A stretch of 64,000 nt of DNA from Sphingomonadales bacterium (GCA_004173185.1 SEFZ01000030.1:1-64000), one strand, 5' to 3'; shown: positions 40,550 to 50,286, counted from the stretch's first letter. Notes: a model not told the origin generated them from the sequence alone. Program-made: numbers and translations.

Positions 40550-41517
40550 CAATCGTCTCCGCTCAGCACTGCGGCATAGGCCGCAGGATCGGCATTGCCG
40601 CCCGACAGGATCACCAGCAGCCCGGGTTTCAACTCGACCTTGCCCGCAAGCACCGCCGCGAGCGCCACCGCGCCGCCGGGTTCGACCACCACGCGCAATT
40701 TCGCCGCTGCCCAGCGCTGCGCCGCACGAACCTCGGCCTCGCTCACCCGCACCCCCTGCGCGCCCCGGCGGGAGAGCACGTCGAACGTCAGCGGCGAAGC
40801 CTCCAGCGTCTGCAATGCGTCACAGGCAGTCTTGGGCGGGTTCGGCCCAACCGATTCGATCCAGCCATTCTCCAGGCTCCGACACATATCGTCCCAGCCC
40901 TCGGGCTCCACGATCGTCACCTCGGCGTCTGGCAGCGCCAATGCCAGCCCCGCTGCCAGCCCGCCGCCGCCGCAAGGCGAGACGACGTGCGAGGGATCGG
41001 GCAGTCGTGCCTCGATCATCTGGGTCATCGCTTCGATGCCTGCGCTCCCCTGCCCCTCGATGATCCAGGGATCGTCGAACGACGGCACCAGCGCCGCGCC
41101 GCGCGCATGCGCCAGATGCGCCGCGATCTTCTGCCGGTTCTCGGTCATACGGTCGTACGAGACCACTTCGGCCCCCATCGCCATCGTCGAATCGCGTTTC
41201 ACCCGGGGCGCATCGGACGGCATCACGATCACTGCGGGAATGCCAAGGCGCTTCGCGGCCCAGGCGACGCCCTGCGCGTGATTTCCCGACGAAAAAGCGA
41301 CCACGCCCTTCTCGCGCGACACCGGGTCCAATGCAGTGAGCCGATGCCATGCGCCGCGAATTTTAAACGCGCCGATCGGCTGCAAACACTCTGCCTTGAA
41401 GGAAACGGGCACCCCGCGAATTTCCACTGTAAACAGAGGCGTTTGCGGCAAAATCGCCGCAATTTTCGCCGCCGCATCGCGGACCCCGGCTCGGGTAGGC
41501 TGTCGCACAATCGTCAC
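40549..41517 (-). CDS. Threonine/serine dehydratase family PLP enzyme
   Basis: A 322-residue fold-type II enzyme. The PLP lysine is in GAFKIRGAWHRL, and the glycine-rich phosphate loop is CGGGGLAAG. SSGNHAQGVAWAAK is the family's SGNH motif. It probably removes ammonia from Thr or Ser, but racemase members look alike. There is no ACT domain, so it is not feedback-regulated like IlvA. Confidence 0.88.
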   Translation of the reverse strand: MTIVRQPTRAGVRDAAAKIAAILPQTPLFTVEIRGVPVSFKAECLQPIGAFKIRGAWHRLTALDPVSREKGVVAFSSGNHAQGVAWAAKRLGIPAVIVMPSDAPRVKRDSTMAMGAEVVSYDRMTENRQKIAAHLAHARGAALVPSFDDPWIIEGQGSAGIEAMTQMIEARLPDPSHVVSPCGGGGLAAGLALALPDAEVTIVEPEGWDDMCRSLENGWIESVGPNPPKTACDALQTLEASPLTFDVLSRRGAQGVRVSEAEVRAAQRWAAAKLRVVVEPGGAVALAAVLAGKVELKPGLLVILSGGNADPAAYAAVLSGDD

Positions 41518-41668
41518 AGTTCATCCCCGCTCACGAAAACCAATCATCGAATCACTTTACACGCAGACTCACTGATCCTACATGCGCCTTCCGCTGCCCC
41601 ATGGGACTTCCAACCGCAAGGCAGTGTTTTTTCTACCGTTGGCGAGAGCCACTTGGAGGTCCCTTGAA

Positions 41669-42895
41669 TTGCACCAGCATCCTATTGCGCTGGGGCTAGC
41701 TGCCCCCACGATCTCCGGTACAGTCGCCGGAGTCGAAATCGCCAAGCAGGGTCCGGTTCAGCCGGTAACTCTCGTCCGCCCGCACGCAGCGTCGCGCGCG
41801 GCCCGCTTCTTCGTGGAGAAGTTCCCGGGCCGCTCGATGTACGCCGTGAAGGCGAATCCGAGTCCCGAGCTGCTCCAGATTCTCTGGGATAGCGGCGTCA
41901 CGCATTATGACGTGGCCTCGATCGCCGAGGTTCGTCTGGTGTCGCGCACCTTGCCCGAAGCAACCCTGTGTTTCATGCACCCGGTCAAGGCCGAGGAAGC
42001 GATCCATCAGGCGTATTTCGAGCACGGCGTCCGCGTGTTCAGCCTCGACAGCATGGAAGAGCTGGAGAAGATCGTCAGCGCCACCCGTGGTGCCGAAGAC
42101 CTCACTTTGTGCGTCCGCATCCGTGTCTCGTCGGATCATTCGAAGCTCAGCCTTGCCTCGAAGTTCGGCGTTGCGCCGGGTGAGACCAAGGATCTGCTGA
42201 TGGCCGCCCGCCAGGCAGCCGATGCCCTCGGCATCTGTTTCCATGTCGGCAGCCAGGCGATGGCGCCGGAAGCCTATTCGAACGCGATGGAGCGCGTTCG
42301 TGCGGCGATCGTCGAAGCGGCGGTTACCGTCGATGTCGTCGATGTCGGTGGCGGCTTCCCGTCGACCTATCCGGGCATGGAGCCTCCGCCGCTCGAGCTG
42401 TATTTCGATACGATCCACCGCGCGTTCGAGAGCCTGCCGATCAGCTATTCGGCAGAACTCTGGGCCGAGCCGGGCCGTGCGCTCTGCGCCGAATATAGCT
42501 CGATCATCGTCCGTGTTGAAAAGCGCCGTGGCGACGAGCTGTACATCAACGATGGCGCTTACGGGGCTCTCTTCGATGCGGCGCATATCGGCTGGCGCTT
42601 CCCGGTCCGCTTGTTGCGTGAGCCGGAATCGAACACGCGCGACATGGAGTTCAGCTTCTACGGCCCGACCTGCGACGATCTCGATCACATGGCCGGTCCG
42701 TTCGCGCTTCCCGCGGACACCCGCGCTGGCGATTATATCGAAATCGGCATGCTCGGTGCCTATGGCTCGGCAATGCGGACCGCGTTCAACGGCTTCGGCT
42801 CGGACGAGACTGTTGTCGTCGATGATGAACCGATGGCCTCGCTCTATCTGCCGATGGCGGAACAGGCGCGGTCCTCGAACGTCGTAAAGCTGTAA
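41669..42895 (+). CDS. Type III PLP-dependent ornithine/lysine decarboxylase
   Basis: A 408-residue alanine-racemase-fold decarboxylase. The PLP lysine is K61 in YAVKANPSPE. GGGFPSTYPGMEPP and YGPTCDDLDH (active Cys) match the eukaryote-like ODC branch, which makes putrescine or cadaverine. I chose TTG 41669 with GGAGG at 41655. The gene leads a polyamine pair with the deoxyhypusine-synthase-like gene. Confidence 0.92.
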   Translation: MHQHPIALGLAAPTISGTVAGVEIAKQGPVQPVTLVRPHAASRAARFFVEKFPGRSMYAVKANPSPELLQILWDSGVTHYDVASIAEVRLVSRTLPEATLCFMHPVKAEEAIHQAYFEHGVRVFSLDSMEELEKIVSATRGAEDLTLCVRIRVSSDHSKLSLASKFGVAPGETKDLLMAARQAADALGICFHVGSQAMAPEAYSNAMERVRAAIVEAAVTVDVVDVGGGFPSTYPGMEPPPLELYFDTIHRAFESLPISYSAELWAEPGRALCAEYSSIIVRVEKRRGDELYINDGAYGALFDAAHIGWRFPVRLLREPESNTRDMEFSFYGPTCDDLDHMAGPFALPADTRAGDYIEIGMLGAYGSAMRTAFNGFGSDETVVVDDEPMASLYLPMAEQARSSNVVKL

Positions 42896-42920
42896 CGACC
42901 ACGTCCTAGCGAAATTGGGC

Positions 42921-42945
42921 GGCGGGTGCTTCGGCACCCGCCCCT
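42921..42945 (+). terminator. Hairpin between the decarboxylase and deoxyhypusine-synthase-like genes
   Basis: GGCGGGTGC, a TTCG loop and GCACCCGCC followed by CCTTT form a stable hairpin. It may only lower transcription into the next gene. Confidence 0.6.
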
Positions 42946-42999
42946 TTACGGGTTTCCGCGTCCCCTAATGACGACGGCACTGCGAAAATGGGGATTCCC

Positions 43000-44082
43000 A
43001 TGACCGACACCACACTCAACAAGCAGGCAGGCGCCAACGCGCCGATCAACGACAACCGCAAGGCGGAGCTGCTTTCGAAGCAGGTCAAACATATCGACAT
43101 CACGTCGTTCGATGCGCGGCCGATCGTCGATGCAATGGCAGACATGAGCTTCACCAGCCGTGACCTTGGCCGCGCTACCAAGATCTATAACGAGATGCTG
43201 GCCGACAAGGACTGCACCGTCTGCCTCGTGATCGCAGGCTCGACTTCGGCCGGCGGCTGCATGGATCTCTATGCCGAGCTGATCCGCAACAACATGGTCG
43301 ATCTCGTCGTCGCCACCGGCGCGACCATCGTCGACATGGATTTCTTCGAGGGCCTTGGTCACAAGCATTATCAGGCGCTTGAGATCCCCGACGATGACAC
43401 GCTGCGCTCGCTTTACATCGATCGCATCTATGACACTTATATCGATGAGGAAGCGCTCCAGAACGTCGATCACACGATCTTCGAGATCGCCGAGACGTTG
43501 GAAGCCAAGCCCTATTCGTCGCGCGCCTTCATCCGCGAGATGGGCAAGTACCTCGTCGAGCATGGCAAGAAGGACAACAGCCTCGTCAAGCTCGCATACG
43601 AGCATGACGTGCCGATCTTCTGCCCGGCATTCGTCGACTCGTCGGCAGGTTTCGGCCTGGTCAAGCATCAGGTCGATCGCGCCAAGGCGGGCAAGCCCTA
43701 CATGGTGCTCGACGCAATTGCGGACTTCCGCGAGCTCACCGAAATCAAGATCGCAGCCGGCACCACGGGCCTGCTGATGATCGGCGGCGGCGTGCCGAAG
43801 AACTTCATCCAGGACACCGTCGTCTGCGCCGAAATCCTCGGCCACGATGACGTCGAAGTGCATAAGTACGCCGTGCAGATCACGGTCGCAGACGTGCGCG
43901 ACGGCGCCTGCTCGTCCTCGACGCTGCAGGAGGCGGCATCGTGGGGCAAGGTCAACACCGGCATCGAGCAGATGGTCTTCGCCGAAGCTGGCTCGGTCAT
44001 GCCGCTGCTGGCATCGGACGCCTATCATCGCGGCCATTGGAAGGATCGCGCCAAGCGCGGCTGGGCGAAGCTCTTCGCCTGA
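43000..44082 (+). CDS. Deoxyhypusine synthase family enzyme (homospermidine synthase-like)
   Basis: A 360-residue NAD-dependent aminobutyl-transfer enzyme. VKHIDITSFDARPI, AGSTSAGGCMDLYAELI and ATGATIVDMDFFE are in the usual places, and SWGKVNTG carries the probable catalytic Lys. In bacteria lacking eIF5A such enzymes make homospermidine or related polyamines from putrescine. Neighbouring ODC supports that. ATG 43000 has GGGGA upstream; ATG 42988 is also possible. Confidence 0.9.
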   Translation: MTDTTLNKQAGANAPINDNRKAELLSKQVKHIDITSFDARPIVDAMADMSFTSRDLGRATKIYNEMLADKDCTVCLVIAGSTSAGGCMDLYAELIRNNMVDLVVATGATIVDMDFFEGLGHKHYQALEIPDDDTLRSLYIDRIYDTYIDEEALQNVDHTIFEIAETLEAKPYSSRAFIREMGKYLVEHGKKDNSLVKLAYEHDVPIFCPAFVDSSAGFGLVKHQVDRAKAGKPYMVLDAIADFRELTEIKIAAGTTGLLMIGGGVPKNFIQDTVVCAEILGHDDVEVHKYAVQITVADVRDGACSSSTLQEAASWGKVNTGIEQMVFAEAGSVMPLLASDAYHRGHWKDRAKRGWAKLFA

Positions 44083-44090
44083 CACGATCA

Positions 44091-44117
44091 AGGGCCGGCG
44101 GAAACGCCGGCCCTTTT
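44091..44117 (+). terminator. Rho-independent terminator of the polyamine pair
   Basis: AGGGCCGGCG, GAAA loop, CGCCGGCCCT followed by TTT. Confidence 0.85.
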
Positions 44118-44192
44118 CCGTTGTGCGCTGCGGTTGCAGCAATCTGCGGGCATCAAACGGGTTGCAGGAATGCGGAAACTTGAAAGTTTCGC

Positions 44193-44771
44193 ATGCCTCG
44201 TCTTACCGATGCCACTGCTGCCAAACGCCGTGCCCATATCATCGGCGCAGCAATTGCCTGCTTCTTCGAGCGGGGCTTCGCGACCACCTCGGTCGATGAT
44301 GTCTGCACCCAGGCAGCGGTAAGCAAGGGTGCATTCTACAGCCACTTCCCGAGCAAAGAGGCGCTGATCCACGCCACCGCAGACCTGCTCACCACCGAAC
44401 TGGGCCAGGTCGATTCAACCAGCGTCGATGCGCTCGCCGATTCGATTTTCTTTCAGCGCATCGCCCCCGCACTCACCGAAGCGAACAGCCGCTTTGGCCT
44501 GGAGATGTTGGCCGCGAGCATTTCGGATGCGGGGTTGCGCGATCGGGTGATCGCCAATCTGGAAAGAGTCCGCGCCGCCGTCGAGCGCGCGATCGCCGAT
44601 CTTTCCGCCGCCGGGCTAACGCGCCCCGATTGCGACCCGCGTCAGGCGGCCTCGGCGATCCAATGCTATTTGCTCGGCACGCTCACTAGCAACGCGATCT
44701 GGCGACCCGAAGCTGCCGACGAGGTACGCGATGCCCTGCGCGCCCTCGTCCGCGGAATGATCGCGCCCTAA
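44193..44771 (+). CDS. TetR/AcrR-family transcriptional regulator
   Basis: A 192-residue regulator. The N-terminal helix-turn-helix is FFERGFATTSVDDVCTQAAVSKGAFYSHFPSKEALI. The C-terminal ligand domain shows no named subtype. The target genes are not clear: it stands alone between a terminator and a convergent chemoreceptor gene. Confidence 0.92.
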   Translation: MPRLTDATAAKRRAHIIGAAIACFFERGFATTSVDDVCTQAAVSKGAFYSHFPSKEALIHATADLLTTELGQVDSTSVDALADSIFFQRIAPALTEANSRFGLEMLAASISDAGLRDRVIANLERVRAAVERAIADLSAAGLTRPDCDPRQAASAIQCYLLGTLTSNAIWRPEAADEVRDALRALVRGMIAP

Positions 44772-44822
44772 CGCGCCGAATGGCGAAACAATGCGCCGGG
44801 TAGCGGCCAGACACCGCTGAGA

Positions 44823-46070
44823 CTAGGCCGCCGCCACCAGCTGCACGAACGCATCGGCGCGCTCGTGCAGCCGCGTCGCCGAACCCGAAAGCGCGCGCGA
44901 CAAATCCTCGAGCGCTTCCGCCTGCCCACCCAGCGCACCGGCCCCTTCGCTGATCTGGCTTGCGCGGCTGCAAATGTCGTCACCCGCGCTCACCGATTGC
45001 TCGACATTGGCGGCGATGGTGTGCGTCGCGTCGCGCTGGCGCTCCACCGCAAGGTCGATCGAAGTCGAGATCGCTGCAATCGCGGCAATCGCCTCCTCGA
45101 TATGGACATGGCCGAGTACCACCGAATCGAGCGTCGAATGGATCGAGTCGACATGCCCGGCAATCTGCCCCGCCGCGACGCTGGTCTGTTGGGCCAGCGC
45201 TTTCACTTCCTGCGCCACAACGCCAAAGCCCGCCCCCGCCGTGCCGGCGCGCGCCGCCTCGATGCTGGCATTGAGCGCGAGCAAATTCGTCTTGCCCGCA
45301 ATCTCTTCGATCAATGCGAGCATCTGGTCGATCGCGCGGGTGCGCTGGTCGAGCATTTCGACGCGTTCGCGCGCTTCATTCACGCGGTTTTGCGCATGGA
45401 TCCGCCGCTCGCGCGCCTCGCTCGATTCGCGCGCAATCTGCTCGGCTGAGTCCGCCAGATTCCTGCCACGCGCGGCGATCTCGCCAAGTGCATAGACCGT
45501 CTGCCCCGCTGCGGCCGCCACTGAATTCGAATCCGCCCGCGTCGTAGCAGCGCTTTCGGCGAGCCCATGCGACAGCGCCTGCACGCGCCCGGCGGCCTGT
45601 ACGAGCACCGCGGCGAGACCGCTTACTTCCTGCGTAAAATTGCGCCCCGCCGTGCCCACGGCTTCTGCGCGCACCGCGCGGGTCTGCGCGATCTCTACTT
45701 CGCGCTTGGCGGCCAGCCGCACGAAATCGCGATTGTCGAGCGTGCGGTGGAAGCGCCCATCGCGCGTCAGGATCAGGCCCTCAACGTCCGTTGCCGCATG
45801 CACGTCAAGCAATTCGCTGAGCGGGCGTTCCATATCCTCAACCGGACAAGCCCGGACCACCCCCTCCAGCGATCCGCCAAAGCTCGGATTGCACATCAGC
45901 GCATGCCCATACGGATTGAACAGGATGAAACGGATATCGATTTCCTGGATCGCCCCGATCGGGCGCCGCTCCGCATCGACTACGGCGAGCAGCCGCAGGT
46001 CCGGGCTGGCGCGGAAGATGTCGATCACCTCCGCCAATCGTGCAGTCTGCTCCACGCAGGCCTCGTTCAT
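44823..46070 (-). CDS. Soluble methyl-accepting chemotaxis protein with CBS-like N-terminus
   Basis: A 415-residue receptor with no membrane helix. The N-terminal part (VIDIFRASPDLRLLAVVDAERRPIGAIQEIDIR, then ILFNPYGHALMCNP) resembles a CBS pair, usually a nucleotide sensor. The C-terminal signalling hairpin has EIAGKTNLLALNASIEAARAGTAGAGF. It would signal to CheA/CheW from the cytoplasm. ATG 46070 (MNEACVEQ) has GGAAGG upstream; an ATG at 46124 is weaker. Confidence 0.88.
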   Translation of the reverse strand: MNEACVEQTARLAEVIDIFRASPDLRLLAVVDAERRPIGAIQEIDIRFILFNPYGHALMCNPSFGGSLEGVVRACPVEDMERPLSELLDVHAATDVEGLILTRDGRFHRTLDNRDFVRLAAKREVEIAQTRAVRAEAVGTAGRNFTQEVSGLAAVLVQAAGRVQALSHGLAESAATTRADSNSVAAAAGQTVYALGEIAARGRNLADSAEQIARESSEARERRIHAQNRVNEARERVEMLDQRTRAIDQMLALIEEIAGKTNLLALNASIEAARAGTAGAGFGVVAQEVKALAQQTSVAAGQIAGHVDSIHSTLDSVVLGHVHIEEAIAAIAAISTSIDLAVERQRDATHTIAANVEQSVSAGDDICSRASQISEGAGALGGQAEALEDLSRALSGSATRLHERADAFVQLVAAA

Positions 46071-46271
46071 GCCTTGCCTTCCGCTCGAGTTCGGGAAACG
46101 CAAACTTACCGGGTCGAAAACCATGTGCGTGACCTAAGGAGCCGTTGGTAAATGCGGGGTTAGGGTTTGGTGACAGTATGATGACGAAACGAAATTTATT
46201 GCCGCGCCACTTCCGTTGCATTTCGGAACTTATTGCTGCAGCTTTCCTGCGCAAATTGGAGGGGAAAGCCG

Positions 46272-46739
46272 ATGCACAGCCAAATCCTGTCGCCCGTGGT
46301 GGCTCTGATCGCCTGGACGTTGCTCATGCTGGTGTGGACGATGATCGTCCGCATCCCGGCGATGAAGAAAGCCGGGATCGACCTCAAGCTGGCGCGCGGC
46401 GGACGGCCCGGCGGGCTGGATGGTGTGATCGACGAAAAGGCGCAGTGGCCCGCGCATAATTACATCCACCTGATGGAGCAGCCGACCCTGTTCTATGCGG
46501 TGTGCTTCGCGCTCGCGCTGCTCGGGCAAGGCGATGGCATCAACGCTGGCTTTGCCTGGGCATATGTCGGCATACGCATCGTCCACAGCATCGTGCAGGC
46601 GACCTTCAACAAGATATCGATCCGCTTCGCCTTGTTCATGCTCTCGACGCTGGTGCTGGTCGGACTGACGCTGCACGCGGGCATGGCGATCTTGCACGAT
46701 AAGCCCGAGCCGATCACGACGGTCGCAGGCCCGCTCTAG
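46272..46739 (+). CDS. MAPEG family membrane protein
   Basis: A 155-residue protein with about four helices (ILSPVVALIAWTLLMLVWTMIV first). HNYIHLMEQPTLFYAVCFAL is the MAPEG core, a family that includes microsomal glutathione transferases. Role here unknown. It converges on the XrtA locus with a 4-base overlap of stop codons. Confidence 0.82.
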   Translation: MHSQILSPVVALIAWTLLMLVWTMIVRIPAMKKAGIDLKLARGGRPGGLDGVIDEKAQWPAHNYIHLMEQPTLFYAVCFALALLGQGDGINAGFAWAYVGIRIVHSIVQATFNKISIRFALFMLSTLVLVGLTLHAGMAILHDKPEPITTVAGPL

Positions 46740-48628
46740 GCGAACAGCCGCGCCAAGCTCCGCTCGAGCATCAGCAACTGCCACAAGGTCCGGCCATGCT
46801 CGGCCCGGCCGGACTTGTGATCCGCAGCGAGCTTCTCGATCACCGACAGATCGAACCATCCGGTCGAGGCCAGCAGCTTAGACTTGCCAAGCGCCGCCGC
46901 ATCCTCGGCCAGCGCCTTGCGAAACCATGCGCTGATCGGCGTTACGAACCCCATCTTCGGCCGATACAGGATCTCGCTCGGCAGATATGGCTCCAGCGCC
47001 TTCTTCATCAGCCATTTGCCCTGCCCCGCCTTGATCCGCAGTTCCGGTGGCAAGGTCGCGGCGAATTGCACCAGCCGGTAATCGAGCAACGGTTCGCGCG
47101 CCTCAAGGCCCACTGCCATGCTGGTGCGGTCCACCTTGGTGAGAATATCGCCCGGCAGCCAATGCTGGATATCGGCATATTGTGCCCGATCGAGGCCATC
47201 ACGGGCAGGCGCGCGCTTCATCGCATCGGTATAGCGCTGCTCGGCGACATGCCCGCCCAGCGCCTTCTTCGCTGCGTCGCTATAGAGTTGCTGGCGAAGC
47301 TCCGGTCCCGTCACACCCACGGCCTTGGGATAAGCAAATTCGCCTTTCTCGGCGAGCGCGAGGAAGGTCGTCTTCGCGCGAAACATCCGCGGTGCCCAAT
47401 CGGCCTTGGGATAAATCCGCCCCAGCGTGCCAAACACCTTTGTGCGCATGTCCTCGGAGAACATGTCACGGATGCGCTCTTCGCCCGCGAAGAATTTATA
47501 GCGGCGATACCCGGCAAACGCCTCGTCCGCGCCGTCGCCGGACAAGGCAACTGTCACCTTCTCACGCGCCAGTTCGCACACCCGATAGGTCGGCAGCGCA
47601 GAGGCATCGGCAAAGGGCTCATCGAACGCGGTGACCAGCGTATCGATCAGCGCATAATCATCCGCCGCAACGGTTCGCGACCGATGCGAGGTCGCAAATC
47701 GGTCCGCGATAAGCTTCGCATGCGAACTCTCGTCATAGCCCGCTTCGTCAAAGCCGATCGTGCAGGTCTTCACCGCCGCCTTGCTCGCCTCTGCCATCAG
47801 CGCGACCACCGCCGAACTATCGACGCCGCCCGAAAGGAACGCGCCCAGCGGCACGTCCGCGATCATCCGCGCGCGCACTGCCTCCCGCATAAGCTCGATC
47901 AGCTCGGCCTCGAGATCCTTCTGCTTGCCCGTCGCGCGCCTCGAGAAATCCACGTCGAACCAGCGAACCGGCTCGGGAACCGGCTTGCCGCGCTCGAGCA
48001 GCAGAAAATGCCCGGCAGGCAGCTTCTTCACGCCCTGCAGCATCGAAGCATCGTCGGGCACGTAGCCCAGCCCCATATAATCCTCGACGGCCCGGAAATC
48101 GGGCGAACGCCGGAACAGCGGATGCGCCAGCAACCCCTTAAGCTCGGAAGCAAACGCCACCGCCCCGTCCGACAATTCGGCGTAATGGAGCGGCTTCACG
48201 CCGAACCGGTCACGCGCGAGGAAAAGGCTGCGCTTGTCGGCGTCATATAATGCGAAGGCGAACATGCCGTTGAGCCGGTCGAGCATCGACGGGCCCCATG
48301 CCCGCCAGCCATGCAGCAGCACTTCGGTATCGCTATCGGTCAGGAACCGCGCGCCCAGCTTTTCCAGCTCGGCGCGGACCTCCTGAAAATTATAGATTTC
48401 GCCATTGTAGGTAACGACCACACCTTGATCGGACGTCGCCATCGGCTGCACGCCGCCCTCAAGATCGATGATCGCAAGGCGCCGATGGCCCAGCCCAACG
48501 CCCGCAGTCGTCCACACGCCCGATCCATCGGGGCCGCGATGCGTCAGCGCGTCGCTCATCTGGACAATGCGCGCCGGATCCACCGGGCGCGCCATGGCGG
48601 GATAATAGAGACCGGCTATGCCGCACAT
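46736..48628 (-). CDS. XrtA/PEP-CTERM system amidotransferase (asparagine synthetase B-like)
   Basis: A 630-residue class II glutamine amidotransferase. C2 is the nucleophile (MCGIAGLYYP), and GRPD-type HRGPDGSG and NGEIYN follow. The synthetase half has FLSGGVDSSAVVALM and SGDGADEAFAGYRRY. In exosortase loci this protein is thought to amidate a sugar or lipid part of the polysaccharide, not free aspartate. It is the last gene of the minus-strand locus, after a repeat element. Confidence 0.9.
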   Translation of the reverse strand: MCGIAGLYYPAMARPVDPARIVQMSDALTHRGPDGSGVWTTAGVGLGHRRLAIIDLEGGVQPMATSDQGVVVTYNGEIYNFQEVRAELEKLGARFLTDSDTEVLLHGWRAWGPSMLDRLNGMFAFALYDADKRSLFLARDRFGVKPLHYAELSDGAVAFASELKGLLAHPLFRRSPDFRAVEDYMGLGYVPDDASMLQGVKKLPAGHFLLLERGKPVPEPVRWFDVDFSRRATGKQKDLEAELIELMREAVRARMIADVPLGAFLSGGVDSSAVVALMAEASKAAVKTCTIGFDEAGYDESSHAKLIADRFATSHRSRTVAADDYALIDTLVTAFDEPFADASALPTYRVCELAREKVTVALSGDGADEAFAGYRRYKFFAGEERIRDMFSEDMRTKVFGTLGRIYPKADWAPRMFRAKTTFLALAEKGEFAYPKAVGVTGPELRQQLYSDAAKKALGGHVAEQRYTDAMKRAPARDGLDRAQYADIQHWLPGDILTKVDRTSMAVGLEAREPLLDYRLVQFAATLPPELRIKAGQGKWLMKKALEPYLPSEILYRPKMGFVTPISAWFRKALAEDAAALGKSKLLASTGWFDLSVIEKLAADHKSGRAEHGRTLWQLLMLERSLARLFA

Positions 48629-48651
48629 GTATCGGATGTTCCCCACCAAGA

Positions 48652-48734
48652 TCGTCACCCCGGCAAAAGCCGGGACCCAGAGCCGCGAACGGCACCGCCT
48701 GTAACCCTGGGTCCCGGCTTTCGCCGGGATGACG
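48652..48734. repeat. REP-like inverted repeat, family A variant
   Basis: Arms TCGTCACCCCGGCAAAAGCC and GGCTTTCGCCGGGATGACG close a loop of about 28 bases. It separates xrtA from the amidotransferase gene. Confidence 0.82.
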
Positions 48735-48747
48735 CCGAGTTACAAGT

Positions 48748-50286
48748 CTAGCGCGTCGCAGTCATGCGGTCGGCGAACGCATCCACCGGCCCCAGCGCGC
48801 GCAGGAAGTCCTCGATCGCACCGTGCGCCCCGCCATCTGCATCCTGCTCGGCCGAAACCAGCACCGCAGCCGCCGCCTGATCGCCGCCCAGCATCTTGTT
48901 CTTGAGCGTCATCAGCTTCACGCGATTGTTGCTTCCGGTCAGCAGCCCGCCGATCCGGAACCAGGTGACCGTCTCGCGCTCGATACGGGCCGGGCCGACC
49001 ATGCGAACAGCCTGTCCGCCATCGGGGCGCGACAGCCCTTCGATGCGCACCCATTTGTCATTCTCGCGTATCGCGCCGATCCCGAAGCCGACAAGCTCCT
49101 TGTCCTCATGCTGGTTGGCATAGACCGCGACGACCAGATCCACTGCCCTGCCCTGTGCATCCGCATAGCGACCGACGAGGAAGTGATCCGCACCCGGGTA
49201 ATTGGGCAACCATGCCGCCCGCGTGCTCAGCCCCGTGCGCTGCCAGCCCGGTACCTCGGGGAGTTCGACCAGATCGGGCAAAGGTGCAGCACGCGCCGCG
49301 TTGAGGCTCGACCAGCCAAGGAACAGGCTCGCGACCAGCAACACCAGCACCGACGCGACGGGCGCTTCGATCCGGCGCGAAGGCATTGTCTGCAATTTCG
49401 TCGGATCGAACCATGCCGCATCCGGATCGCGATCAAACCATTTCCAGCCGATCGCCAGGACCACTGCCATAACGGCCGCAAAGAACACCCAGCCATAAAC
49501 GATATGATCCATGCCGGTGGCCTGCTCGACCGAAGTCCACCAGGCCGCATAGATCGTCGCAAAGGCGCGCACGCCATTGGCGATCACCGGCACGATCATC
49601 GCCATCGCGAGAAATGCCGCGCGCTTGCCCCAATCGAGGTAGCAAACGTTGGCGACCAGCACGCCATAAGCAATCATCGCGATCACGAATTTTGCGCCCG
49701 AACAGGCCTCTGCGATCTCGAAATAGCCGTTGGGCGTAGTGATCAGCACCCCGTCCACGATCGCCGGCACACCAAAGATGTGGAGCAGCGGGATCACCAT
49801 CGCCGTGGTGATGTCCTGCAGCGGCCGCTCCAGAAAATCGCCGAACGGGACGAGAAACGCCATGTAGCAAAGCGGAAACAGCAGTGCCCGCGCAACATTC
49901 GGCCCGAGCACTGTCACCACAGCGCCCTGCATCATCAGCACCAGCCCCGCATGGCGGAACAGCGCGACGCTGGCGGCATCGCCCAGCACCCAGCCAAACC
50001 CGCCAGCCGCGACCAGCGCCAGCCCCGGCCACCAGCTTTGCGGCGAAACCAGCGCCAGTTCCTTGCGCCGCTGCCACACCAGCCAGGAGACGACCGGCGC
50101 GATAAACAGGCAATGGCCGAAGGTCGTGTTCGTCCAATAGATCGTCGCAAGATCGATCGCATCGTTATGGAAAATGGCGAGCAGCCCGATCCACACCGCC
50201 ACAAGCATCGCCGCGTAGCGCTGCCATCGCGCATCGAACAAGGTCTTCGCGGGCGTAAAATCGCCTGCCGGGGCCATCGCCGTCAT
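48748..50286 (-). CDS. xrtA: Exosortase A fused to an EpsI domain (XrtA-EpsI)
   Basis: A 512-residue protein. The N-terminal 300 residues form a multi-helix membrane exosortase with catalytic Cys195 (AEACSGAKF), Arg240 (ANGVRAF) and His261 (DHIVYGW). The C-terminal part after one more helix is an EpsI domain (LPEVPGWQRTG...). XrtA cleaves PEP-CTERM tails and is linked to exopolysaccharide export. No PEP-CTERM protein is encoded in this window. ATG 50286 overlaps the glycosyltransferase gene by 4 bases. Confidence 0.93.
   Translation of the reverse strand: MTAMAPAGDFTPAKTLFDARWQRYAAMLVAVWIGLLAIFHNDAIDLATIYWTNTTFGHCLFIAPVVSWLVWQRRKELALVSPQSWWPGLALVAAGGFGWVLGDAASVALFRHAGLVLMMQGAVVTVLGPNVARALLFPLCYMAFLVPFGDFLERPLQDITTAMVIPLLHIFGVPAIVDGVLITTPNGYFEIAEACSGAKFVIAMIAYGVLVANVCYLDWGKRAAFLAMAMIVPVIANGVRAFATIYAAWWTSVEQATGMDHIVYGWVFFAAVMAVVLAIGWKWFDRDPDAAWFDPTKLQTMPSRRIEAPVASVLVLLVASLFLGWSSLNAARAAPLPDLVELPEVPGWQRTGLSTRAAWLPNYPGADHFLVGRYADAQGRAVDLVVAVYANQHEDKELVGFGIGAIRENDKWVRIEGLSRPDGGQAVRMVGPARIERETVTWFRIGGLLTGSNNRVKLMTLKNKMLGGDQAAAAVLVSAEQDADGGAHGAIEDFLRALGPVDAFADRMTATR

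Noticed and set aside
46736..48628. True asparagine biosynthesis gene asnB
   Set aside because: The motifs fit AsnB in general, but the position at the end of the XrtA locus matches the exosortase-associated amidotransferase.
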